NCBI RefSeq assembly: GCF_000403785.1
Contig: NZ_APHJ01000019.1
Span: 186,001-250,000, forward strand
DNA: 64,000 nt
Source: Gillisia sp. CAL575
GTDB taxonomy: Bacteria; Bacteroidota; Bacteroidia; Flavobacteriales; Flavobacteriaceae
Reading direction: 5' to 3'
Positions 51,777 through 60,829 of the stretch are shown here, in pieces (the stretch's first letter is position 1; every line of letters starts with the position of its first letter). The notes beneath the pieces were generated by a model. That model had not been told where the DNA came from. It was given only the letters and a program-made list of their open reading frames with translations, and did no database searches. Made by a program: the position numbers and the translations under genes.

Positions 51777-53066
51777 ATGGAAGTTGAAATTCTAATTATT
51801 GTATGTTGTCTTATTCTTTCCGCCTTTTTCTCTGGAATGGAAATAGCATACATTTCTTCCAATAAGATCTTTATTGAAATTGAAAAGAGGCAGTCGGGTG
51901 TTCTTGCTAATGTCCTTACAAAATTAACCAAAAAGCCTTCAAAATTTATTGCTACCATGTTGGTGGGAAATAATATTGCGCTGGTGGTTTATGGTTTTTA
52001 TATGGGAGATCTAATCATGGCTTTATTGCTGGGTCTCTTGCCATCGGAAAGTGGTTTTATAACTGCTATGGTAACAGATTTTAGCTTACTTACTCAAACT
52101 ATAATTTCTACCCTTGTTATATTATTTACCGCAGAATTTCTTCCAAAGGTCTTCTTTCAAATTTATGCTAATTCGTTCTTGAAGATTTTTGCAATCCCTG
52201 CTTATTTATTCTATTTCTTGTTCAGTTTTGTGTCATCATTTATAATTTGGATCTCAGACGTTATTTTAAAGCGTTTCTTTAAGACTGAAGGAGATGAGGT
52301 GCAGTTAGCCTTCAGCAAATTAGAACTAGGTAATTTTATAAGCGAGCAATTAGAAACGGTGGAGTCTGATGACGAAGTGGATTCAGAAATACAGATCTTT
52401 CAGAATGCCTTGGAGTTTTCAGATATTAAATCACGTGAGGTAATGGTGCCAAGAACAGAAATTGTTGCGGTAGACCAAAGTGTAGAACCTAAAGATCTTG
52501 TGAAAATATTTACTGAAACTGGTTTGTCTAAAATTCTTGTCTATAATGAAACAATAGATGATATCATTGGATACATTCACTCATTTGAGCTTTTCAAAAA
52601 ACCAAAAACCCTTAAATCTATTCTTCTTCCTGTAGTTTATGCTCCCGAAACAATGTGGGTTAAAGATGTGCTAAGTATTTTAATTAAGAAGAGGAAAAGT
52701 ATAGCAGTGGTTATAGATGAATATGGTGGAACTAGTGGGATGATCACTATTGAAGATATAGTAGAAGAATTATTTGGAGAAATTGAGGATGAACATGATT
52801 CTGTAATACTTATTGAAGAGAAACTTGGTGAGGAACATTTTAAGTTTTCAGCAAGACTGGAGGTGGATTATTTAAATGAAACTTACAAATTGGATATCCC
52901 TGAAGGTGAGAATTATGAAACTCTTGGAGGTTTTATTACCAATCATACAGAGGAAATTCCTCAAATAGATGAAGATGTTAAGATCAATAACTATCACTTT
53001 AAGATCCTTGATGCCACTAACACTAAAATTGAATTGGTAGAACTTCAACTAAAAGACAAAACCTAA
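51777..53066 (+). CDS. CorC/HlyC (CNNM-type) hemolysin-family protein
   Basis: A 429-residue protein in the CNNM/CorB family: an N-terminal DUF21 membrane domain with three to four helices (1-155), a CBS pair (about 205-325; EVMVPRTEIVAVD and VVIDEYGGTSGMITIEDIVEELFGE in parts) and a C-terminal CorC/HlyC transporter-associated domain (340-425). Known members export magnesium; the hemolysin label is historical. It is last in the coaX-lptC run, followed by a gap with a palindrome. Confidence 0.88.
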   Translation: MEVEILIIVCCLILSAFFSGMEIAYISSNKIFIEIEKRQSGVLANVLTKLTKKPSKFIATMLVGNNIALVVYGFYMGDLIMALLLGLLPSESGFITAMVTDFSLLTQTIISTLVILFTAEFLPKVFFQIYANSFLKIFAIPAYLFYFLFSFVSSFIIWISDVILKRFFKTEGDEVQLAFSKLELGNFISEQLETVESDDEVDSEIQIFQNALEFSDIKSREVMVPRTEIVAVDQSVEPKDLVKIFTETGLSKILVYNETIDDIIGYIHSFELFKKPKTLKSILLPVVYAPETMWVKDVLSILIKKRKSIAVVIDEYGGTSGMITIEDIVEELFGEIEDEHDSVILIEEKLGEEHFKFSARLEVDYLNETYKLDIPEGENYETLGGFITNHTEEIPQIDEDVKINNYHFKILDATNTKIELVELQLKDKT

Positions 53067-53079
53067 ATAATTAATTACG

Positions 53080-53100
53080 TTAATATTTTGCAAATATTAA
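53080..53100. repeat. inverted repeat upstream of the PPIase gene
   Basis: Arms TTAATATTT (53080-53088) and AAATATTAA (53092-53100) around TGC, about 60 bases before the ATG at 53163. A TATTTTCG element at about 53129 may be the -7 box, which would place the palindrome near -50. It is AT-rich and could be a binding site or chance. Confidence 0.4.
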
Positions 53101-53162
53101 GTTTTATAATTAGGTTAAAAACACTATTTTCGCCCACTATATTAGATAAATAACAACTACAA

Positions 53163-55289
53163 ATGGCAGTATTAAATAAAATTAGACAACGGTCTGTTTT
53201 CCTTATCGTAATTATTGCATTGGCATTATTCTCATTCGTTCTTGCCGATGTGATTCGTAATGGAGGCTTAAGCTCTCAAAAATCACAAAATGTGGTAGCA
53301 ACTGTTAATGGAGAAGAGATAAGTAGAGAAGATTTTGCCAGACAGGTAGATGCTTACCAACAAAACATGGGACCTAATGCGACGACTTCTCAGGTTGTAA
53401 ATCAGGTTTGGGATTTAAAACTTCGTGAAGTTGTTTTACAAGAAGAGTTTGAAAAGCTTGGAATTAATGTTGGAGAAGCTCAGGTTAGACAATTGCTTCG
53501 TCTTCAATTAGCTCAAAATCCAAACTTCGTGAATGAAGTTGGGATGTTCGATGAAAATAAATTACAGGAATATGTAGCTAATTTAAAAGCTACTTCTCCT
53601 CAAGCATATGATCAATGGGTTGCTTATGAGAATTCTATTGCAGAGAATGCAAAAGAGAATGTCTACTATAATATGGTTAGAGCCGGAATTGGAGCTACCT
53701 TATTAGAAGGAGAGCAAGCTTACAGAATGGAAAATGACAACATAGATCTTAAATTTGTACAATTGCCATATTCTAGTATTCCAGATACTGAAGTTAGTGT
53801 TTCTAAAGATGAGATTAAAGACTATGTTAAGAAGCATTCAGAAAGATTTCAAGTAGAAAAAAGTAGAGATATGCAATTTGTGTATTTTCCGGAAGAAGCA
53901 TCATCAGAAGATGATTCTGAATCAAAAGCAGTAGTTGCCGGAGTTCTTAATAATAGAGTGGAATTTAATTCATCTTCTAATGAGAATGATACTATACCAA
54001 GTTTTTCAGAAGCTAGTGATGTGGAAGCATATGTTAATCAAAATTCAGATATTCAATATCAAGACAGAATTTTATTTAAGAATGATCTTAAAGGGTCTTT
54101 CGTAGACCAAGTGTTTAATTTGAACGAAGGTGAAACTTACGGGCCATATAAAGAGGATGGATATTGGAAAGTAACTAAAATGGTAGAAGCTGTTCAAATA
54201 GCAGATTCTGCAAAAGCTAGTCATATCATGATCTCTTGGAAAGGTTTGCCAACAGCAGCTGAAACTTTAAGAACAAAAGAAGAAGCAAAAATTCTAGCAG
54301 ATAGTTTAGCTGGAGTTTTAAGAAAAGACAAATCTAGTTTTGAGGCTTTAGCTTCTGAATATTCAGCAGATATGGCTTCAAAGGATAAGGCAGGAGATCT
54401 TGGATTTTTTAGACCTGGTTCTATGATCAAGAGCTTTAATGACTATGTTTTCAGTAATAATAAGGGAAGTATTGGAGTAGTAGAATCTGAGTTTGGATAC
54501 CATGTTATTTCTATAGAAGATAAAACAGCTGAAGAGCGCGGAGTTAAACTTGCAACTATTGCAAGAGAGATCGAGCCTTCAGAAAAGTCCCTGAATAATC
54601 TTTATACTAAGGTTACAAAGTTTGAGATAGCAGCTAAAGAAAAGGATAAAGATTTTGCTGAAGTAGCAAAAACTGATAATTACGAAGTTAAAACAGTAAA
54701 AGGTATTAAGGTTCTTGAGGAGAATATCCCAGGAGTTGGTGCACAAAGAAGAATTGTACAGTGGTCTTTTGAAGAGGACGTAAAAGCAGGAGATATTAAA
54801 CGATTTGAAGTTCCTGGAGGATATGTTGTAGCACAGGTTACTGCTGTTAAGAAAAAAGGCGTTATGTCTGCAGAAGAAGCTTCAGCAACAGTATCTCCAA
54901 TTTTATTGAAGGAGAAAAAGGCTATTCTTTTAAAAGAGAAAGCTAATGGAGCATCTTTAGCAGAGATCGCGAAAAATAATAGCGTAAGTGTTCAATCGGC
55001 AAGTGCCATCAACCTTAATAATCCAACATTAGCAGGAGCAGGAAATGAGCCAGAAGTTGTTGGAGCTGCATTTTCTTTAAAGCCAGGAGCGGTAAGTAAG
55101 CCTATCTCTGGAGATAAAGGAGTTTATGTAGTAGAAATGGTAGCAATGAACGCAGCACCAAAAATGGACTCGTATAAGAGTTTTGCTATGAGAGAAGCTT
55201 CGCAAAGGAGACAAGCAGTGGTTTCTAGAGTTTTCCAAGCATTAAAGGAAAACGCAGATATCGAGGATAACAGAGCTCGTTTCTACTAG
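53163..55289 (+). CDS. periplasmic peptidyl-prolyl isomerase, PpiD/SurA type
   Basis: A 708-residue chaperone anchored by one N-terminal helix (about 12-31). Then a SurA-N-like domain (40-190, NGEEISREDFARQVDAY) and two parvulin-like domains: one about 345-455 (SHIMISWKGLP, GDLGFFRPGSMIKSF, GYHVISIED), and a less conserved one further on (GAQRRIVQWSFEEDVKAGD, PGGYVVAQV). It should fold outer-membrane proteins. It follows the LPS/envelope run. The length suits Bacteroidetes PpiD. A terminator follows. Confidence 0.88.
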   Translation: MAVLNKIRQRSVFLIVIIALALFSFVLADVIRNGGLSSQKSQNVVATVNGEEISREDFARQVDAYQQNMGPNATTSQVVNQVWDLKLREVVLQEEFEKLGINVGEAQVRQLLRLQLAQNPNFVNEVGMFDENKLQEYVANLKATSPQAYDQWVAYENSIAENAKENVYYNMVRAGIGATLLEGEQAYRMENDNIDLKFVQLPYSSIPDTEVSVSKDEIKDYVKKHSERFQVEKSRDMQFVYFPEEASSEDDSESKAVVAGVLNNRVEFNSSSNENDTIPSFSEASDVEAYVNQNSDIQYQDRILFKNDLKGSFVDQVFNLNEGETYGPYKEDGYWKVTKMVEAVQIADSAKASHIMISWKGLPTAAETLRTKEEAKILADSLAGVLRKDKSSFEALASEYSADMASKDKAGDLGFFRPGSMIKSFNDYVFSNNKGSIGVVESEFGYHVISIEDKTAEERGVKLATIAREIEPSEKSLNNLYTKVTKFEIAAKEKDKDFAEVAKTDNYEVKTVKGIKVLEENIPGVGAQRRIVQWSFEEDVKAGDIKRFEVPGGYVVAQVTAVKKKGVMSAEEASATVSPILLKEKKAILLKEKANGASLAEIAKNNSVSVQSASAINLNNPTLAGAGNEPEVVGAAFSLKPGAVSKPISGDKGVYVVEMVAMNAAPKMDSYKSFAMREASQRRQAVVSRVFQALKENADIEDNRARFY

Positions 55290-55308
55290 AGATTAAATAA
55301 CATATTTT

Positions 55309-55344
55309 TAAAAAAGCCCTTGACAATGTTAAGGGCTTTTTTTT
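55309..55344 (+). terminator. terminator after the PPIase gene
   Basis: AAGCCCTT (55314-55321) and AAGGGCTT (55331-55338) around GACAATGTT, with a T8 run after it. Confidence 0.85.
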
Positions 55345-55378
55345 GCTTAAAATTTCTTCTATCAGATTCAAACCAATA

Positions 55379-55435
55379 AAGCCTCGTCATTTCGACAAGG
55401 GAGGAATCTAATTCGAAAAGGCATTGGCCTAATTT
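55379..55435. repeat. intergenic repeat-like stretch
   Basis: Contains CGTCATTTCGAC-AAGG-GAGGAATCT in sequence and GCCT...AGGC flanks, which recall dispersed flavobacterial repeats. No gene. Recall-based, moderate to weak. Confidence 0.35.
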
Positions 55436-55617
55436 GATTTATTATATTTAAAATAATAATGCGGGACTAATCAAATATTTTATCTAAGGATTTTTAGAAA
55501 ACAAAAGCCTTAGATTCTTAGTTAGAACTAAATCAACAAAAACATACTTTTTTGATATTTAGCTCTAAAATAATGGCGCGTTGTTTGATGAATATTCAAA
55601 GGATTAACCAAAATCTT

Positions 55618-56157
55618 ATGAAATTACTTTTACTCTTGTTTTCCTTACTACTTTTCACTTCCTGTATTCCACTGAAAGTTGCTCCTAAGATAAAAGAAGA
55701 CAAACTTATAGTTGCCAAAAAATTTAAAAGTACACTTCCCAAAAAGCATTCTTATGTGTTTGAGGATCCTAAAGATGCAAATGAATTTTATAATTATATC
55801 AACACTAAGTATGAGTTGAATCATGAGAATGTCCAAAACAATGTGCCAGTTTTAATTAATGGGTATCAATATTTTCTAACATTTCATGAAGTTGAGAGAG
55901 TTACAAAAACAGTAAACCTAATTCCGCTGGTTGTGGACGCAAGTCTGGATTCAAAAGGATATTCTCCAATATTGGAAGATGTGCATTCTACTCGGACTGG
56001 AAATTGGTATATCGTTCTAACGGTATCTGATTCTAAATTGAATGATTGTTTAGATCCAAACTATGGAGATAGAGAAGTGATTATAGAGTATCTTAAAAAG
56101 GAAAGACTGGAGTATCTAGCAACAACAAATTATTTTGACGCGCTATTTAGAAAGTAA
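55618..56157 (+). CDS. lipoprotein of unknown function
   Basis: From the ATG at 55618 it has 179 residues: a lipoprotein signal (KLLLLLFSLLLFTSC, C16) then a soluble part with VAPKIKEDKLIVAKKFKS and later INGYQYFLTFHEVERVTKTVNL and IPLVVDASLDSKG. An earlier start at 55552 would put 22 residues before the signal and is rejected. I do not recognise the family. It is convergent with the GHMP kinase gene, with 27 bases between stops. Confidence 0.7.
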   Translation: MKLLLLLFSLLLFTSCIPLKVAPKIKEDKLIVAKKFKSTLPKKHSYVFEDPKDANEFYNYINTKYELNHENVQNNVPVLINGYQYFLTFHEVERVTKTVNLIPLVVDASLDSKGYSPILEDVHSTRTGNWYIVLTVSDSKLNDCLDPNYGDREVIIEYLKKERLEYLATTNYFDALFRK

Positions 56158-56184
56158 AGCCTTGTAAAATGATATAAGCCAAAT

Positions 56185-57108
56185 TTACAATGCCATCTCA
56201 GTAAATGGAATAATGGTATTGTAACCTTTTTTTGTAAAATAATCCTTAGCATCCTCTTTGCCTGTTGCCAATACGAAATCTCCTCCCCATCCTCCAAGGC
56301 TTTTAACAGCCCCACTAAAATCTGGAAAAAGCTCTGATTGCACTTTAGGAGTGTTGATTATTTGAGAAATGATTGTTTCGTGAATTTTTATTAATAATTC
56401 AAATTCCTTTAATGATCCACATGTTAGAAACTGGCTGGTTAACCCTGATATTTTTGAAATGTTATTTTGTAGATCTGCCTTTGATTGTGCTCTATAATGT
56501 TGGATAGACTCTCTACTATTCTGTTTCTGGTTAAGATGTACAAAAAATAACTCATCTTTGAAAACTGGGTCGAATGATACATTCAGAATATTGCTTATCT
56601 CATTGGATAGCTCATACGTAAATGCATTGTTGTGTTGTGCGGCTGCAATATCATATCCACTACCTCCAAAAGTTAATGCTAATAATTTATATGCATCTAT
56701 TTTAAACCACTGGGCTATATTATTGATCAAAGTGGAAGAGGTGCCAAGGCCCCAGTTCTTCGGGAAATCAAGATTAGTAGTTACCTTAAGCCCATTTGCT
56801 TCCTGAAGCAGGTCAGGGTTTAATGAATGTGCTGTTTGTAGTATTTTTAAGAGATTTGCTTCTTCCGAATCTGTTTTTGACGAAGATGAAGTATTTGGTT
56901 TTGACACTATTTCATCAATCTCAAAAAAAAGATCTAGCCAAATTTCATTTTTATTATTATAAGCTTTCCAATACAATCCGCTTCTGGAGGCCTTTTCCAC
57001 AGTTAAACTCTGACCGAATTTTGTAGGTAGCGCTAATGAGATAGCTCCATCTAAAACAACATATTCTCCAGTTATCAATAATTTCCCGTTACTTCTAAAA
57101 GTGGTCAT
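56185..57108 (-). CDS. GYDIA-type GHMP kinase, phosphomevalonate kinase candidate
   Basis: A 307-residue GHMP kinase: NGKLLITGEYVVLDGAISLALP near the start, the phosphate loop KNWGLGTSSTL, and the group-defining GGSGYDIAAAQHNNA. The C-terminal LGGWGGDFVLATG is the glycine motif. It lies 12 bases downstream of HMG-CoA reductase in the same direction. Mevalonate kinase and the decarboxylase are encoded in the first locus, but no classical phosphomevalonate kinase is in the window, so this protein is a fair candidate for that step. Other sugar or polyol substrates cannot be excluded. Confidence 0.75.
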   Translation of the reverse strand: MTTFRSNGKLLITGEYVVLDGAISLALPTKFGQSLTVEKASRSGLYWKAYNNKNEIWLDLFFEIDEIVSKPNTSSSSKTDSEEANLLKILQTAHSLNPDLLQEANGLKVTTNLDFPKNWGLGTSSTLINNIAQWFKIDAYKLLALTFGGSGYDIAAAQHNNAFTYELSNEISNILNVSFDPVFKDELFFVHLNQKQNSRESIQHYRAQSKADLQNNISKISGLTSQFLTCGSLKEFELLIKIHETIISQIINTPKVQSELFPDFSGAVKSLGGWGGDFVLATGKEDAKDYFTKKGYNTIIPFTEMAL

Positions 57109-57120
57109 AAATGCAAACGC

Positions 57121-58437
57121 TTAATTTCTGATTTGTTCTAATTGTTCTGCAACGTTACTATGCGTAACCGTATGTTTCTTGAAGTAATGGATAAGTTCTT
57201 CCTTTTCAGTTGGTGTTGCATTTTGCGAATTTAGAATATTCATTAAATGCATTTTCATATGCCCTTGTTGTATACCATTTGTTACTAGGGATTTCACAGC
57301 TGCAAAATTCTGAGCCAAACCTGCTACGGCCACGATCTCCATCAATTCTCTGGCAGAAGGCTTTTGAAGAATCTCTAATGCTACTTTTACCAGTGGATGA
57401 AGATTAGTGAGTCCGCCAACCGTTCCTAAAGCGAGAGGGATCTCCATCCAGAATTTAAAAACACCGTTTTCTAAACTTGCATGCGTTAAGCTGGTATAAG
57501 AACCGTCTTTACATGCATAAGCATGGATTCCTGCTTCTACTGCTCTAAAATCGTTTCCTGTTGCTAATACCACGGCATCAATCCCATTCATGATTCCTTT
57601 ATTGTGAGTAACTGCACGATAAGGTTCAACTTCAGCAATCTTGATTGCTGTTAGAAATTTTTCAGCAAATACCTCATGAGAAATATCTTTGTCTTCATAT
57701 AATTCTGAAACGGGGCAAGACACTTCAACTCTAACTAAACATTCTGGTACGTAATTAGAAAGTATGCTCATAATCACTTCCAGATGCTTCTCTGCATCAT
57801 TGAAACTTTCAAAATTATTAGCTTCCGTTTTTAGAGTATCGGCAAATTTTTCTAAACAAGAGTTTATAAAATTGGCACCCATAGAATCCTTAGTTTCAAA
57901 AGTGCAGTGCAATTGATAATAACCATCTAGCAAATTTGTTTTGTCTAGAAGCTCGATATCTAAAACACCTCCGCCACGCTTGCGCATGTTCTTGGTAATA
58001 TCACTAACAGAATCTAAAAGTGATTCTTTAGTTTCACTAAAGAATTTCTCTAATTTCTCTTTATCACCTTTATAAATAAAATGTACCTGGCCATTTTTTG
58101 TAGTATTTAAAACTTCCACTTTAAATCCTCCTCTTGTTTGCCAAAATTTCGCCGCTTTACTAGCAGCTGCGATCACAGAACTTTCTTCGGTAGTCATTGG
58201 AATTGCTAATAGCTCTCCATTTATTAAAAAATTAGGAGCTATCCCAAATGGTAAATAAAAATTGCTCAGCGTATTTTCTGTGAATTCCTCATGAAGTTGT
58301 TGAACTGCATCATCATGGTTCCAATATTGTTTTAAAACTTTTTTAGAATTTTCGGAATTTTGTAGGTATGTTTTTAGCAACCAGTCAATTTTTTCTTCCT
58401 TTTTCAATTTAGAAAAACCGGTAATGGGTGTGATCAT
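57121..58437 (-). CDS. mvaA: HMG-CoA reductase, class II type
   Basis: Converts HMG-CoA to mevalonate, 438 residues without membrane helices. Motifs: PMTTEESSVIAAASKAAKFW (80-99) with the catalytic Glu, TKDSMGANFINSC, VTHNKGIMNGIDAVVLATGND and GLAQNFAAVKSL with IQQGHMKMH containing the catalytic His near the end. The bacterial class II form is expected in Bacteroidetes. A -7 box precedes the ATG. It starts the second mevalonate locus and is followed closely by the GHMP kinase gene. Confidence 0.94.
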   Translation of the reverse strand: MITPITGFSKLKKEEKIDWLLKTYLQNSENSKKVLKQYWNHDDAVQQLHEEFTENTLSNFYLPFGIAPNFLINGELLAIPMTTEESSVIAAASKAAKFWQTRGGFKVEVLNTTKNGQVHFIYKGDKEKLEKFFSETKESLLDSVSDITKNMRKRGGGVLDIELLDKTNLLDGYYQLHCTFETKDSMGANFINSCLEKFADTLKTEANNFESFNDAEKHLEVIMSILSNYVPECLVRVEVSCPVSELYEDKDISHEVFAEKFLTAIKIAEVEPYRAVTHNKGIMNGIDAVVLATGNDFRAVEAGIHAYACKDGSYTSLTHASLENGVFKFWMEIPLALGTVGGLTNLHPLVKVALEILQKPSARELMEIVAVAGLAQNFAAVKSLVTNGIQQGHMKMHLMNILNSQNATPTEKEELIHYFKKHTVTHSNVAEQLEQIRN

Positions 58438-58457
58438 TTGATAATAGATTTATACAA

Positions 58458-58465
58458 CAAAGATA
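58458..58465 (-). promoter_or_regulatory. -7 box upstream of HMG-CoA reductase
   Basis: TATCTTTG on the minus strand matches TAnnTTTG, ending 20 bases before the ATG. A TTTA lies 20 bases further up in place of the -33 TTTG. This is the likely promoter of the mvaA-kinase pair. Confidence 0.6.
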
Positions 58466-58627
58466 CAATTACTGCTCTTATTCAGTAAAAATGTGATATT
58501 AGATTTAAAGGAAGGAACTTTTGATGAGTTTCTACACTTAACATACTATTAGTATTTAACACCCAAAAACGGCTTTTTTTGCTGAATTTTTAGTAAACTT
58601 GGCCTACAAAAATTATTTAATACATTT

Positions 58628-60799
58628 ATGAGAATACCAAAATTTGTCCTTACCCTATTTTTGGTGGGAACTTCTACGATTTTTGCACAAGAAAAACAAG
58701 TAACCCTAGAAGATATATGGAGCGGAACCTTTAGCCAGGAACGACTTGAATCTTTGAAATCTTTAAATAATGGGACAGAATATATCGTTCTTAATCAAGA
58801 TAGAGAAGCGGGATCTTCTAGTATAGATATTTACGATTATAAGACTGGAGAGAAAAAAGGAAGTCTTTTAAGTAGTTCAGATCTTACTGAGCTCTCGAGA
58901 TTTCAATCTTATGAGCTTAGTGCAGACGAAAATATGGTTTTATTGGCTACAGAGGTAGATCAAATTTATCGTCATTCATCTAAAGGGATCTTTTATTTCT
59001 ACGATGTAAAATCTAAAAAATTAAAAAAGTTAAGTGAAAACAAAGTTCAGGAACCAACATTTTCTCCAGATAATTCTAAAATAGCTTTTGTTTTTGAAAA
59101 CAATCTTTTTGTAAAAGATTTGGCTTCTGGTAAAGAAACTCAGATCACTAAGGATGGGAAAAAGAATGAAGTTATCAATGGAATTACCGACTGGGTTTAT
59201 GAAGAAGAATTTGCTTTCGTTAGAGGATTCGATTGGAATGCAGATGGCACGAAAGTGGCTTTTTTAAGATTTGATGAAATTGAAGTTCCAGAATTTTCTA
59301 TGGATATAATCGGAAAAGATTTATATCCCACAGCATCTACTTTTAAATATCCTAAAGCAGGAGAAGCAAATGCTCTTGTCTCTTTGCATATGTATGATGT
59401 AGCTACTGCAAAAACAAGAGATATCAATTTAGGAGAATATGAAGATTTTTATATTCCAAGAATTAAATGGACTAATAATCCTGATCTGTTAAGTGTACAA
59501 GTTCTTAACCGCCATCAGAATAATTTGGATCTTATTTTTGTTAATGCTAAAACAAACGAGGCGAAAATCGTTTTAAACGAGAAAGATACTGCCTACGTTG
59601 ATGTAACAGATAATTTAACCTTTTTAGCTGATAACAGTTTTATCTGGACCAGCGAGAAAGACGGATACAATCATATTTATCACTATGATAAAAATGGAAA
59701 GCTTCTAAATAGAATTACCAAAGGAGATTGGGAAGTAACTAATTACTACGGTTTCAATCCTAAATCTAAGAGAATCTATTTTCAGAGTACAGAAAATGGA
59801 AGTGTAAACAGAGATGTGTATTCAATTAATATAGATGGTTCTAAAATAACACGCTTAACTGAAAAGACAGGTACAAATACTGCAGATTTTAGTGCAGATT
59901 TCACCTATTTTATTAATACCTATACGAGTACAACTACCCCAAACGAATATACTCTTCATAATTCAAAGTCGGGGAAATTGGTTAGAAAGATCAAAGATAA
60001 TTCAGAATTGCTTGAATTGGAAAAGGCTTTTAATTTTTCGCCTAAGGAATTGTCTACCATAGAAATTAATGGAAATCAATTGAATATGTGGACTATTAAA
60101 CCTTCAGATTTTGATTCCTCAAAGAAATACCCACTATTCATGTATCAGTATTCTGGGCCTGGGTCTCAAACCGTTTCAAATTCTTATGCAGGTTCTAATG
60201 ACTACTGGTATCAAATGCTCGCTGATCATGGATATATTGTGGTTTCAGTAGACGGAAGAGGTACTGGATTTAAAGGAGCTGCTTTCAAAAAAGTAACTCA
60301 AAATGAATTGGGTAAATTTGAGTTAGAAGATCAAATTGCAGCAGCCAAGAAATTAGGAGAGCTGGAATATATAGATTCAGAAAGAATAGGAATCTGGGGA
60401 TGGAGCTATGGTGGCTTTATGTCTACAAACGCGATTTTAAAAGGAAACGACGTATTTAAAATGGCAATTGCTGTTGCACCGGTTTCAAGTTGGAGGTTCT
60501 ATGATTCGATCTATACAGAACGATATATGACGACTCCGCAGGAAAATGCTAGTGGGTACGATGAGAATTCTCCAATAAATCACGTAGAAAAATTGAAAGG
60601 AAATTACCTTTTAGTTCACGGTTCTGGAGATGATAACGTACATGTTCAAAACTCTATGAGATTGATTGAAGCATTGGTACAAGCTAACAAGCAATTTGAT
60701 TGGGCGATCTATCCAGACAGGAATCATGGCATCTATGGCGGAAATACAAGATTACATTTGTACACTAAGATGACTAACTTTATTAAAGAAAATTTATAA
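58628..60799 (+). CDS. dipeptidyl peptidase IV (S9 family)
   Basis: A 723-residue exported serine peptidase removing N-terminal dipeptides, usually after Pro. Signal peptide ends at about residue 20 (STIFA). An eight-bladed propeller (about 45-470) contains the VYEEEF motif (190-195) that holds the peptide N-terminus. The alpha/beta-hydrolase domain has S593 in GWSYGGF, D668 or D669 in GSGDDN, and H700 in DRNHGIYG. It is followed after 30 bases by two POT transporters that would take up the released di- and tripeptides. Confidence 0.94.
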   Translation: MRIPKFVLTLFLVGTSTIFAQEKQVTLEDIWSGTFSQERLESLKSLNNGTEYIVLNQDREAGSSSIDIYDYKTGEKKGSLLSSSDLTELSRFQSYELSADENMVLLATEVDQIYRHSSKGIFYFYDVKSKKLKKLSENKVQEPTFSPDNSKIAFVFENNLFVKDLASGKETQITKDGKKNEVINGITDWVYEEEFAFVRGFDWNADGTKVAFLRFDEIEVPEFSMDIIGKDLYPTASTFKYPKAGEANALVSLHMYDVATAKTRDINLGEYEDFYIPRIKWTNNPDLLSVQVLNRHQNNLDLIFVNAKTNEAKIVLNEKDTAYVDVTDNLTFLADNSFIWTSEKDGYNHIYHYDKNGKLLNRITKGDWEVTNYYGFNPKSKRIYFQSTENGSVNRDVYSINIDGSKITRLTEKTGTNTADFSADFTYFINTYTSTTTPNEYTLHNSKSGKLVRKIKDNSELLELEKAFNFSPKELSTIEINGNQLNMWTIKPSDFDSSKKYPLFMYQYSGPGSQTVSNSYAGSNDYWYQMLADHGYIVVSVDGRGTGFKGAAFKKVTQNELGKFELEDQIAAAKKLGELEYIDSERIGIWGWSYGGFMSTNAILKGNDVFKMAIAVAPVSSWRFYDSIYTERYMTTPQENASGYDENSPINHVEKLKGNYLLVHGSGDDNVHVQNSMRLIEALVQANKQFDWAIYPDRNHGIYGGNTRLHLYTKMTNFIKENL

Positions 60800-60829
60800 A
60801 AATCATACTCATAAATTAATAATTATATA

